The notes under the pieces are model-generated. The model saw nothing but the letters and a program-made list of their open reading frames with translations, was not told the DNA's origin and searched no databases. From positions 1 through 36,012 of the forward strand of contig CALVQK010000012.1 in NCBI GenBank assembly GCA_944358305.1: 36,012 bases of DNA. The letters run 5' to 3'. The stretch is from an uncultured Bacilli bacterium (lineage in GTDB: Bacteria; Bacillota_I; Bacilli_A; RF39; UBA660). This document shows positions 26,805 through 34,674 of the stretch, in pieces; positions within the stretch are counted from its first letter, which is position 1; the number at the start of each line of letters is the position of its first letter. A program made the translations under genes and the position numbers.

Positions 26805-28475
26805 TTATTTCCTCCTAAATTTACTAGTTATCTTATTTATTAGTTTACTACCAAATACTTCTTCTATTAAATTAAATTTATGAGCGACAAAGAAATATAC
26901 TAATACACCAACAATGGCATAGATAGCGATGATTGGAATATTTAACAGTCTTGATGATGTATAAATAGGGACAATTAGTTTTAGTAGGAAAAGAACTGCT
27001 AACATAGCAATATCTGCTACAATGATTTTACCTAATAATTTTACGGTTGGCATATAACTTACATGACATTTTCTTCTTAAGAAGATTAAACATAAAATGA
27101 TACCAACTGCATAGCCTAAAATAGTAGCAGTTATTGAACCATAGACAGGTATAAATCCTAAATTATTAAATAAGTTAATTAATGGAACATTTAAAGCTAG
27201 TTTAATTAAAACCCCTACTACTAGAGATATTAAGACTTCTTTATAATATTTTAAAACTTGAACGATTGATACTAGTGCTGTGTAAGTTGAGATAGTTAGA
27301 GCGACAAAGACAAAGTATCTAATTATAACTGCACCATATTCACTATTATTACCATAAAATACTTCCCATACTGGATCTGCTAAGAAAGATAATCCTAAAG
27401 TCATAGGAACAGATATAAATAATAAAATTTGTAGGGTTTGATTTATTTTATGGTGAATGTCTTTTTTGTCTTTTTTAACAGAAGCAGATGTAAGATTTGG
27501 AATTAAACTTACAATAATACCAGTTGAGATAGAAACAATAATCATATTAATTTTATTACCCCAAGTTGAAATTACACTCATAATATTTTCAGCTTGTGCT
27601 GTTGTGTATCCAACATCATTTACCATTGTTTTAACAAGAGTTGTCATGTCAATAAAGTCATAACAAGATTTAAATACATCTATCATGATGAAAGGTAGAG
27701 CATACCAGAATATTTTAATTAGTATTTCTTTAGTTTTAATTACAGGTTCATCTACATCAAGAGTTTTTTCAGAAAGTTGTTTCTTATTGCTTTTAACTTT
27801 GTCTAATAAGTAAAAATAAGCCACTATGGCACCAGCAGTAGCACCAAATACAGCAATACCTACTCCTGTTTGTAAAGATAAATCAAAAACATTAATAGCA
27901 AGGAAACTTCCAGCAACTATAATGATTACTCTTACTAATTGTTCTACAACTTGACTAACAGATGGAGGAGTTATAAATTTATGACCTTCTAGGTACCCTC
28001 TATAAATACTTAAGGTTGGTACAATTAATATCGCTGTTGCAATTACTCTTACAACCATTGTAACATCTGCTAAAGTATTGCCACCTTCTAGATCACCAAG
28101 GATAGCTCTAGCGATGGTAGGTGCAAAGATAAATAAAATTATAAAAATGGCTGTACCCATAAATATAGCTAGTTTTCGTCCTATTCTAAAAGCTTTCTCT
28201 TTAGCATTATAATATCCTAAAGTTTGATATTCACTTATGATTTTACTAATAGCATTAGGAATACCAGCACAGCTTAAAGATTGAAACAAATTATAAATAG
28301 TATAAGCATATCCATATAAAGCGCCTCCTTGTCCACCAATAATGGCATAAAAAGGAATTACATAAAGCATACCTAATATTTTACTACCTACTATTCCTAG
28401 AGTAGCAATAAAGGCTCCATTAAGGAAAGAGTTTTGTTTCATTTCTTTTTTCTTTTTTGTTTTAAGCTTTGCCAT
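26805..28475 (-). CDS. MurJ/YtgP-SpoVB-type lipid flippase (MVF/PST family)
   Basis: 556 residues with about 14 membrane helices. After a basic N-terminus comes FLNGAFIATLGIVGSKILGMLYVIPFY and YGYAYTIYNLFQSLSCAGIPNAISKIISEY, the typical start of the YtgP/SpoVB group of MurJ-like transporters. YtgP is the Bacillus lipid II flippase; SpoVB is its sporulation relative and both are indistinguishable here by eye. In either role it moves lipid-linked precursor outward. Coupling to a FemABX gene suggests the flipped substrate carries the branch added by these enzymes. GGAGG site before the ATG. Confidence 0.9.
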   Translation of the reverse strand: MAKLKTKKKKEMKQNSFLNGAFIATLGIVGSKILGMLYVIPFYAIIGGQGGALYGYAYTIYNLFQSLSCAGIPNAISKIISEYQTLGYYNAKEKAFRIGRKLAIFMGTAIFIILFIFAPTIARAILGDLEGGNTLADVTMVVRVIATAILIVPTLSIYRGYLEGHKFITPPSVSQVVEQLVRVIIIVAGSFLAINVFDLSLQTGVGIAVFGATAGAIVAYFYLLDKVKSNKKQLSEKTLDVDEPVIKTKEILIKIFWYALPFIMIDVFKSCYDFIDMTTLVKTMVNDVGYTTAQAENIMSVISTWGNKINMIIVSISTGIIVSLIPNLTSASVKKDKKDIHHKINQTLQILLFISVPMTLGLSFLADPVWEVFYGNNSEYGAVIIRYFVFVALTISTYTALVSIVQVLKYYKEVLISLVVGVLIKLALNVPLINLFNNLGFIPVYGSITATILGYAVGIILCLIFLRRKCHVSYMPTVKLLGKIIVADIAMLAVLFLLKLIVPIYTSSRLLNIPIIAIYAIVGVLVYFFVAHKFNLIEEVFGSKLINKITSKFRRK

Positions 28476-28514
28476 TTTTAGACCTCCAATTTCTTTAATT
28501 ATAATATCATATTA

Positions 28515-28543
28515 TTGAAAACTTTTAAAGGAAATTGTATAAT
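28515..28543 (+). promoter_or_regulatory. sigma-A promoter of FemABX copy 4
   Basis: TTGAAA (28515-28520), 17 bases, perfect TATAAT (28538-28543), 22 bases before the ATG. The divergent flippase gene begins about 40 bases to the left. Confidence 0.78.
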
Positions 28544-28564
28544 TAAGAAGATAGAGGTGATATG

Positions 28565-29815
28565 ATGGAACTTAGAGAATTAACAAAAAAAGAATTTGAT
28601 AGTTATGCTATTAATCACCCCTTAGGTAGTTTTCAACAAACAAGCTTTTGGGGGAGGTTCATGGAAGGAGATAAATATCATTCTTACTATGTAGGTGCTT
28701 TTATTAAAGAACGTTTAGTCAGTGCTACTTTACTTCTTTCATATGAATATAAAAAAGGTGGACAAAGAATATTTTATGCACCAAGAGGTTTTTTAATCGA
28801 TTACAAAAATGAAGAACTTTTAAAAGAGTTTACAGAAAAAGTTAAAAAATTTATTATAGAAAAACATGGAGTATTCTTAAAAATAGATCCTTATATTTTA
28901 GTAAGAGATAGAGATAGTGAAGGTAATATTATAGATGGTGGTGTCTATAATGACTTTGTTAAAATTAATTTAGAACATGCTGGGTTTATTAAAACAACTG
29001 ATAAAATACAACCTAAATGGCTTAGCAGAATTAATTTAAAAAATAAAACTTTAGAAGACGTTTTTAATAATTTTAGTTCTAAAGCTAGACAAACTGTTAG
29101 AAGAAATGAAAGACTTGGCTTTAAAATTAGAGACCTAGATTTTAAAAATATAGATAATTTTTTGAATATCATAGATAACGAGAGTAAAAAATATAATACT
29201 ATAATGCCTACTAAAACTTTTTATGAAGATTTAAAACAAGCTTTTGATGGTTTTATAAAATTTAAAGAAGTTTATTTTAAAAAGAACGAGGTTATAGACA
29301 ATATAGATAAAGAAATTACAAATGTATTAGAATTGAAAAAAGAACGTATAGATAATTATCACAATTCTAAAATGACAGAAGAATATTTTGTTGATAAAGA
29401 ATTAGAAACTAAAGAAGAGATTAGAAGATTAGAAGAACTAAAAAAATATTTTAGTAAGTGTGATGATGATGTTAGTATGGGTATTTATATGTTTATAACA
29501 ATTGGTAAGGAAGTTGTAGCATTCCAAGGTGGCGTTTCACCTCTTTATGCTAAATTAGATGCATCCTATACTATGCATTATGAGATGATTAAGTATGCTT
29601 TAGACAATAATTTTGATTATTATAATTTATATGAAATTGGAGATATTACTGATTCTAATAACAAATTAAAAAATTCTTTTAACTATAAGAAAAATTTTGG
29701 AGGAGAAGTTATTGAATTAGTTGGAGAATATGATTTGATAATTGATCCTAAATATACTAATATGGTAAGAAAATATTTCCCAGAATATTTAGGTGTTAAA
29801 ACTATATTTAAGTAA
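28565..29815 (+). CDS. FemABX-family peptidoglycan aminoacyltransferase (copy 4)
   Basis: 416 residues: FQQTSFWGRFMEGDKYHSYY, IFYAPRGFLIDYKNE, KARQTVRRNERLGFKIRDL, coiled-coil insert (about 240-300), YYNLYEIGDITD and YKKNFGGEVIELVGEYDLII. It is transcribed alone from its own strong promoter, divergent from the flippase and copy 3. Relative to the other copies it lacks the G-I-T/P-x-x-F wording in the last motif (YEIGDIT), which may mean a different acceptor. The second of two adjacent ATGs is chosen for its spacing to GAGGTGAT. Confidence 0.9.
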   Translation: MELRELTKKEFDSYAINHPLGSFQQTSFWGRFMEGDKYHSYYVGAFIKERLVSATLLLSYEYKKGGQRIFYAPRGFLIDYKNEELLKEFTEKVKKFIIEKHGVFLKIDPYILVRDRDSEGNIIDGGVYNDFVKINLEHAGFIKTTDKIQPKWLSRINLKNKTLEDVFNNFSSKARQTVRRNERLGFKIRDLDFKNIDNFLNIIDNESKKYNTIMPTKTFYEDLKQAFDGFIKFKEVYFKKNEVIDNIDKEITNVLELKKERIDNYHNSKMTEEYFVDKELETKEEIRRLEELKKYFSKCDDDVSMGIYMFITIGKEVVAFQGGVSPLYAKLDASYTMHYEMIKYALDNNFDYYNLYEIGDITDSNNKLKNSFNYKKNFGGEVIELVGEYDLIIDPKYTNMVRKYFPEYLGVKTIFK

Positions 29816-29833
29816 TTTTACATATCTGATACT

Positions 29834-29863
29834 TTGACAATTGCATAGAAAATATAATACTAT
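29834..29863 (+). promoter_or_regulatory. candidate sigma-A promoter of the putative small RNA
   Basis: Perfect TTGACA (29834-29839), 18 bases, TACTAT (29858-29863), placed after the FemABX copy 4 stop with no ORF behind it. A TATAAT at 29853 is too close to the -35 to be its partner. Confidence 0.5.
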
Positions 29864-29868
29864 GTAGT

Positions 29869-30020
29869 TAGCAAAGAAATTTGCAAAAAGAATAGATGCT
29901 TTCAAAAAGTGATTTGGGTTGCATCTAATTCTTGAATTAGATGTCTTATTTATTGTTAAATAAGGGAGATAATAATAGGAGGAAGAAAAATAACTTAGTA
30001 TGTTATTTTTCTTTTGTCTT
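29869..30020 (+). ncRNA. putative structured small RNA (or 3' UTR) after FemABX copy 4
   Basis: About 150 bases with no ORF but four consecutive hairpins: GCAAA-GAAA-TTTGC (29871-29884, GNRA loop); CATCTAATTC/GAATTAGATG (29922-29943); CTTATTTA-TTGT-TAAATAAG (29945-29964); and a terminator (29983-30013). AGATGC at 29894-29899 can also pair with GCATCT at 29921-29926, competing with the second hairpin, so alternative folds exist. A promoter lies just upstream. I do not match it to a known RNA family; it may simply be the structured tail of the FemABX mRNA. Confidence 0.4.
29983..30020 (+). terminator. intrinsic terminator
   Basis: AAGAAAAATAAC (29983-29994), 7-base loop, GTTATTTTTCTT (30002-30013), then TTGTCTTTTT. 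U-run is on the + strand; it ends the FemABX copy 4 / small RNA transcript at the tail of the convergent cse60 gene. Confidence 0.75.
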
Positions 30021-30021
30021 T

Positions 30022-30192
30022 TTAATAATAAACTATCATAGCAGAAAAACAATAAATCTGTTCTTCACCACTAGGAAAAGAACTAATAGCATACTTAATA
30101 TCTACAACTTCTCCATCTAATTCACCTAGAAACTCATTCATAGCTTTTTGTAAATCACTTTCATCTTCATAGTCAAATATTTTTACTTTCAT
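30022..30192 (-). CDS. cse60: Cse60-family sporulation protein
   Basis: 56 residues starting MKVKIFDYEDESDLQKAMNE and containing VVDIKYAI and EEQIYCFSAMIVYY. This matches the small Cse60 family (MKVKxFD ... IDIKY ... EEQIYCFSAxIxY), named from a sigma-E-dependent gene of Bacillus subtilis expressed in the mother cell; molecular function is unknown. Start at 30192 has an AAAGG site about 10 bases upstream. I could not find a convincing sigma-E promoter: upstream are an inverted repeat and the leuS terminator. Together with the SASP gene it supports a spore-forming host. Confidence 0.88.
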   Translation of the reverse strand: MKVKIFDYEDESDLQKAMNEFLGELDGEVVDIKYAISSFPSGEEQIYCFSAMIVYY

Positions 30193-30225
30193 ATAGTCAC
30201 AGCCTTTCTACTATATTTTAAAATA

Positions 30226-30253
30226 CTTTTTCCACAAAAAATGTGGAAAAAAG
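30226..30253. repeat. inverted repeat between leuS and cse60
   Basis: CTTTTTCCACA, A5 loop, TGTGGAAAAAAG. Each arm contains TTTTCCACA, one base from a DnaA box. It shares bases with the U-run of the leuS terminator, so the two RNA hairpins cannot both form fully. Confidence 0.6.
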
Positions 30254-30281
30254 CAAAGAGAATTATCTTTTTTCTCTTTGC
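30245..30281 (-). terminator. intrinsic terminator of leuS
   Basis: Minus strand GCAAAGAGAA (30272-30281), 9-base loop, TTCTCTTTGC (30253-30262), then TTTTTT. It begins 11 bases after the leuS stop. Confidence 0.85.
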
Positions 30282-30291
30282 TTGTCTGTAA

Positions 30292-32694
30292 CTACTTTAC
30301 TACAACATTGACAATTTTACCTTTGATGACTATTATCTTTACAATTTCTTTACCTTCAGTGAATCTCTTTACATTTTCTTCTTTTAATGCTTTTTCTTTA
30401 ACTACTTCTTCACTATCATTAATATTAATCTTAATAGTTGCACGAACTTTACCATTTACTTGGACTGCTATTTCTTTTTCTTCTTCTATAAGTTTAGACT
30501 CATCATATTTAGGCCAACTTTCGTAGCATAATGGTTCATAGCCTAAAGATTCATTTAACTCTTCAGTAATATGAGGAGCGACTGGATTTAATAATGTTAA
30601 TAGTAAATGATAATCTTCTTTAGTTATACTATCTAAATCATCATAGGCATTAGTTAAGATCATTAATGATGATATATAAGTGTTATAACTCATCCTTGAT
30701 AGTGATGAATCTAAGTCTTTTACCACCTTATTTTGTAAAACTACTAAGGAATCTGTAAAACCATCTTTATCGTTAACTTTAGATTTTAGTCGTTCTACTT
30801 TATCTAAGAATCTCTTACATCCTCTTAGTGAATCTGTACTCCATGGAACATCTTGAGTATAATCACCCATAAACATTTCATAAGTTCTAAGAGTATCAGC
30901 ACCATATTCTTTTACAATATCATCTGGATTTATGACATTACCTTTACTCTTACTCATCTTTTGATTATCTGGTCCTAAAACCATACCATGACTTACTCTT
31001 GTATAAATCATTTCTTTTGATGGAACTAGGCCAATATTATATAGGAACTGTACCCAGAATCTGGCATATAGTAAGTGTCTTGCTGTATGTTCCATACCTC
31101 CATTATACCAGTCTACTCTTTTCCAATATTTCATGGCATCCATTGATGCAAATTCTTTATCATTATGGGCATCCATAAATCTTAAGAAATACCAACTTGA
31201 TCCTGCCCAGTTAGGCATTGTATCAGTCTCACGTCTTGCAGGCCCACCACACTTTGGACAAGTTGTATTAACCCAGTCTGTTATTTTGGCAAGAGGTGAC
31301 TCTCCTGTATCAGTTGGTTCATACTCAGCAACATCTGGAAGTAATAGAGGTAAGTCTTTCTCATCCATTGGTTGCCAACCACATTTTTCACAATAGATCA
31401 TTGGTATTGGTTCGCCCCAGAATCTTTGTCTTGAGAAAATCCAGTCTTGTAAACGATAGTTTGTTTTTTCTCTACCTAAATTATGTTCTTTTAAATACTC
31501 TAACATTCTATTTATAGAGTCTTTTTTATTGGTATAGCCATTTAAAAAGTCAGAGTTAATCATTTTACCATCGCCAGTATAAGCTTCTTTAGAGATGTCT
31601 CCTCCTTCAATTACTTCAATGATAGGGATATTATATTTTTTAGCGAAATCATAGTCTCTCTGGTCATGAGCAGGAACTGCCATAATAGCACCTGTTCCAT
31701 AACCCATCATGACATAGTCAGAGATAAAGACGTCAACTGATGCCCCACTTACAGGGTTCTTTACAGTTATACCTTCTAGTTTTACACCAGTTTTATCTTT
31801 ATTTACTTCTGTCCTTTCAAAAGCACTTTTACTTTTAGCATACTCTTGATACTTTCTTACTTCATCCATATTAGTAATGATGTCTTTTAATTTTTCTAAT
31901 ATTGGATGTTCTGGTGCAACTACCATGAAAGTTACTCCAAACAATGTATCACATCTTGTAGTATAGACAGTTAATTTATCATTAGTCTCTTCAATAGTAA
32001 AATCTATCTCAGCACCAGTTGACTTACCTATCCAGTTTATCTGTCCTAGTTTTACACGTTCTGCAAAATTTGTATCATCTAAACCTTTTAGTAAGTCTTC
32101 GGCATAATCACTCATTCTTAACATCCATTGTTCTTTTTCTTTTTGAACAACTTTACTACCACAGCGCTCACAAACACCACCAGCGGCATCTTCATTTGAC
32201 AAAACACTTTTACAAGTTGGACACCAATTTACATCTTTCTTTGCTTTATAAGCCATACCATGTTTGTAAAATTGTAAGAACTGCCACTGAGTCCATTTAT
32301 AGTATTCTGGATCTGTTGTTGAGAATTCGCGTGTCCAGTCAAATGAGAAGCCTAGTGACATCATTTGTCCTTTAAAGGTTTTGATATTTTCTTTAACAGC
32401 ATCTTTAGGGTGAATATGATTTTTAATTGCATATTGTTCGGCAGGAGCACCAAAGGCATCCCACCCCATTGGGAATAAAACATTATAGCCTTGCATACGT
32501 TTTACTCTTGCTAAAACATCTTGAGCAGTATAACTTCTAACATGACCTACATGTAGTCCTGCTCCTGATGGATAAGGAAACTCTACTAAAATATAGTAAG
32601 GCTCTTTATCTTTTTCTCCTGTCACTGCTTTAAAACTTTTATTATTTAACCAATAATCTTGCCACTTTTTTTCTATATCATTAATTTTTTCCAT
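30292..32694 (-). CDS. leuS: leucyl-tRNA synthetase
   Basis: Full-length (800 residues) bacterial-type class Ia synthetase charging tRNA-Leu. The HIGH motif is HVGH at 48-51 and the KMSKS motif is KMSKS at 579-583. The zinc-binding Cys cluster (CPTC ... CERC) near 159-178 and the CP1 editing domain (MAVPAHDQRDYDF around 338-350) are present, and the C-terminal leucine-specific/anticodon regions look complete. The start overlaps the preceding small membrane gene by 14 bases; AAAGGATG precedes it. A leucine-type T-box leader lies 1.8 kb upstream on the same strand, beyond a TnpB gene, and is presumably its original regulator. Confidence 0.98.
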   Translation of the reverse strand: MEKINDIEKKWQDYWLNNKSFKAVTGEKDKEPYYILVEFPYPSGAGLHVGHVRSYTAQDVLARVKRMQGYNVLFPMGWDAFGAPAEQYAIKNHIHPKDAVKENIKTFKGQMMSLGFSFDWTREFSTTDPEYYKWTQWQFLQFYKHGMAYKAKKDVNWCPTCKSVLSNEDAAGGVCERCGSKVVQKEKEQWMLRMSDYAEDLLKGLDDTNFAERVKLGQINWIGKSTGAEIDFTIEETNDKLTVYTTRCDTLFGVTFMVVAPEHPILEKLKDIITNMDEVRKYQEYAKSKSAFERTEVNKDKTGVKLEGITVKNPVSGASVDVFISDYVMMGYGTGAIMAVPAHDQRDYDFAKKYNIPIIEVIEGGDISKEAYTGDGKMINSDFLNGYTNKKDSINRMLEYLKEHNLGREKTNYRLQDWIFSRQRFWGEPIPMIYCEKCGWQPMDEKDLPLLLPDVAEYEPTDTGESPLAKITDWVNTTCPKCGGPARRETDTMPNWAGSSWYFLRFMDAHNDKEFASMDAMKYWKRVDWYNGGMEHTARHLLYARFWVQFLYNIGLVPSKEMIYTRVSHGMVLGPDNQKMSKSKGNVINPDDIVKEYGADTLRTYEMFMGDYTQDVPWSTDSLRGCKRFLDKVERLKSKVNDKDGFTDSLVVLQNKVVKDLDSSLSRMSYNTYISSLMILTNAYDDLDSITKEDYHLLLTLLNPVAPHITEELNESLGYEPLCYESWPKYDESKLIEEEKEIAVQVNGKVRATIKININDSEEVVKEKALKEENVKRFTEGKEIVKIIVIKGKIVNVVVK

Positions 32695-33043
32695 TTTTGC
32701 AACATCCTTTCTTCTTGTATATTCTACCTACAATATCATAACTAACAATTATTAAAAGCATTATTAAGACAAATCCTATCAGCAATTGTAAATAGAAGCT
32801 TTCTAATAATGAGACTACAGTTACTACTATTGAAATATCAAGAGCGCTAACTGCACTTATAACGTTTAGCAATCTTTTGTAATTTAATTTATCTAAATTA
32901 AGGTTATATTTACCTATTAGATAATTAACTTCAACTGGTTTCTTTCTTCTTTTATCTTTTTTAGCTTTTCTAACTAAAAATAATTCATAGATCACAAATA
33001 TTAGTAGAAAAGTTAAAATAAATAGAATTAATTCTTCTAACAT
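32681..33043 (-). CDS. conserved-type small membrane protein upstream of leuS
   Basis: 120 residues: helix 1 (about 2-24, LEELILFILTFLLIFVIYELF), a basic cytoplasmic loop (RKAKKDKRRKK), VNYLIGKYNLNLDKLNYKRLL, then two more helices (about 62-82, 85-108) and a basic end. Sequences of this plan (membrane helix, basic loop, YLxxKYxLxxxKLNYK, helix pair) occur widely in Bacilli but have no known function. The ATG at 33043 behind AGGAGGAG is the real start; the frame is open back to 33148, but that part lies in the TnpB element's 3' region. It overlaps leuS and is surely cotranscribed with it. Confidence 0.85.
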   Translation of the reverse strand: MLEELILFILTFLLIFVIYELFLVRKAKKDKRRKKPVEVNYLIGKYNLNLDKLNYKRLLNVISAVSALDISIVVTVVSLLESFYLQLLIGFVLIMLLIIVSYDIVGRIYKKKGCCKNGKN

Positions 33044-33084
33044 AAAAACTCCTCCTAAGAACAAATAAAACAAAATAAATTTTG

Positions 33085-33240
33085 TTTTTACCTTGTCGTT
33101 ACCTCTAAGGTTTCCTACTTCACAGATAAGGTATCCCTTATTCTCCATAGGCTTAAATTCCGATAGTCACTACCGTACTAATTTATTTTTTATTAACTGT
33201 TGTTTTATCTAATACATTATCTATACTATACTTTCTAAAT
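33085..33240 (-). ncRNA. probable TnpB omega-RNA (right-end RNA)
   Basis: The minus strand from the last TnpB codons onward keeps features of IS605/IS607-type right ends: hairpin ATAAGG-GATA-CCTTAT (33126-33141), then GTGAAGTAGGAAACC and the small hairpin ACCT-TAG-AGGT before AACGAC. In known systems this RNA overlaps the end of tnpB and its guide begins just past the element boundary. Exact ends are not determinable here; the boundary is estimated near 33085. Confidence 0.6.
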
Positions 33241-34369
33241 TATAGTGTAACTTTAATCCTTCTAATAATATGTTTAAACTTGCATTTATATCTCTATTAT
33301 TATGTGATCCACACTTTGGACAATTATATTCTCTTATACTTAAATCTTTTATATTTTTGTTCCTATATCCACAATAAGAGCATATCTGACTACTTGGATA
33401 ATATGTATCTATCTTATAATAATGCTTACCTTTTATCTTACTCTTCCATTCTATCAAGGAACATAATTTACTAAAGCTGGCATCTGATAGTCTTTTATTA
33501 AATGCTTTTACTTTTTCTTTAAACATATCTTTTACTTTCAAATCTTCAGTTACTATTATATCATGCTCATTCACTATTTCATTTGCTATATAGTTTAAAT
33601 AATGTTTTCTATAATTTCTTATTTTAGCATATATTCTTGCTATCTTTTCCTTTGTCTTTAAATAGTTTTTACTCACCTTCACTTGTCTTGATAATTTTCT
33701 TTGTAATCTTTTTAATCTCTTTTCATATTTACTTATTATTTTTTCATTAACATATTTTACTCCATCACTTGTTACTACTAAATCTTTTAATCCTAAATCT
33801 ATTCCTACAATGCTTCTTGGTGTTACGTTTTCTACTAATAAATCTTCTTCTACTGAGACACTTACATAATATTTATTTGTTGTCTCCTTTATTATAGTAG
33901 AATTTATTATTTTACCTTCGATTTTATCTTTATTTCTATATCCTCTTATTTTTACTTTACCTAATTTTGGTAATTTTATAAATCTTGTTAATAGATCTAC
34001 TTCTATATTACTATATTTTTTACCTTTATAAGTACTTTTTATACAACTAGTTCTATAAGACTGTCTTGCAAATTTACTCTTAAACTTCGGGTAATTACTT
34101 CTTTTTACAAAGAAGTTCTTATAACCATCTTCTAAATCAAATATAGAGCATCTTAAAGCACATGAATCTACTTCTTTAAGGTATTCATATTCTTTTTCTA
34201 ATTCTTTTAAATCTTTACATAGAGCATAAGCTTTTTGTATTCCTTTTTCTTTTTGATAATTTAGATAATAATTATAAACAAAACGACTACATCCAAAAGT
34301 CTTATGTATTAATATTCTTTGTTCTTCTGTTGGATATAATCTAAATTTATAGGCTTTATATATTTTCAT
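33221..34369 (-). CDS. tnpB: RNA-guided nuclease TnpB (apparently intact)
   Basis: 382 residues. N-terminal MKIYKAYKFRLYPTEEQ and CSRFVYNYYL are typical OrfB_IS605 start and helix-turn-helix. The RuvC-like core keeps all three acidic residues: Asp191 (GIDLG), Glu275 (TEDLKV) and Asp360 (NRDINAS). The zinc ribbon is intact with Cys330, 333, 350 and 353 (CSYCG ... CPKCG). TnpB proteins cut DNA guided by the omega-RNA and help the element persist after transposon excision; they are ancestors of Cas12. No transposase gene lies alongside. The nearest promoter in the right orientation is that of the T-box leader, so its expression may depend on leucine starvation. Confidence 0.95.
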   Translation of the reverse strand: MKIYKAYKFRLYPTEEQRILIHKTFGCSRFVYNYYLNYQKEKGIQKAYALCKDLKELEKEYEYLKEVDSCALRCSIFDLEDGYKNFFVKRSNYPKFKSKFARQSYRTSCIKSTYKGKKYSNIEVDLLTRFIKLPKLGKVKIRGYRNKDKIEGKIINSTIIKETTNKYYVSVSVEEDLLVENVTPRSIVGIDLGLKDLVVTSDGVKYVNEKIISKYEKRLKRLQRKLSRQVKVSKNYLKTKEKIARIYAKIRNYRKHYLNYIANEIVNEHDIIVTEDLKVKDMFKEKVKAFNKRLSDASFSKLCSLIEWKSKIKGKHYYKIDTYYPSSQICSYCGYRNKNIKDLSIREYNCPKCGSHNNRDINASLNILLEGLKLHYNLESIV

Positions 34370-34463
34370 AAACCAAACCGCCTTTCATGTAATTCAAATG
34401 TATCATATGGAAAGTATGTTCATCAACAGTTTTTTTATAATTTTGTATAACTTTTCTATTATA

Positions 34464-34668
34464 TAAAAATAGATTTCTATTTACAAGGACGAATTTTTCC
34501 GTGGTACCACCTTGTTTCATAGAAATCTATGCACTATAAAGTTATATCGGACTTATCCGTAAATGCTTAAGGTTATCAAGTTCAAAAAGTTATTTTGTTT
34601 GTTTCCACCAACCACAAACTCTCTATTAAAATAATTCTTTTTTACTACTACAACCACATTTAAAATCT
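34464..34668 (-). promoter_or_regulatory. T-box leader, probably leucine-specific
   Basis: The T-box itself is AAGGTGGTACCACGG (34499-34513), followed by the antiterminator closing strand TTCGTCCTTG. Upstream are the stem I start GAGAGTTTGTGGTTGG with its GTTTG...CAAAC helix, the specifier region GAACTTGATAACC (34571-34583), in which CTT at 34578-34580 or the overlapping TTG both read Leu, and stem III CGGA-TAAG-TCCG. The terminator pairs ATAGATTTCTAT (34519-34530) with ATAGAAATCTAT (34469-34480) before TTTTTAT. Uncharged tRNA-Leu would promote readthrough. The next gene is tnpB, with leuS beyond it. Confidence 0.88.
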
Positions 34669-34674
34669 AGTATT

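Larger units (their letters stand above)
33085..34440 (-). mobile_element. IS200/IS605-type TnpB-only element (approximate limits)
   Basis: Contains an intact tnpB and its right-end RNA but no tnpA transposase, so it could move only with help. The right edge of the element (left in these coordinates) is placed by the omega-RNA motif; the other edge lies between the tnpB start and the T-box terminator (about 34380-34460) and cannot be fixed without an empty site or second copy. It separates the leucine T-box from the leuS genes. Confidence 0.6.

Noticed and set aside
29789..30052. Open frame of 87 codons on the minus strand
   Set aside because: It crosses the end of FemABX copy 4, the hairpin region and the end of cse60, has no ribosome binding site and no sensible composition.
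33044..33148. N-terminal extension of the membrane protein before leuS, starting at 33148
   Set aside because: The extra 35 residues come from the right end/omega-RNA of the TnpB element. The internal ATG at 33043 has AGGAGGAG at the right distance and starts with a normal membrane helix.
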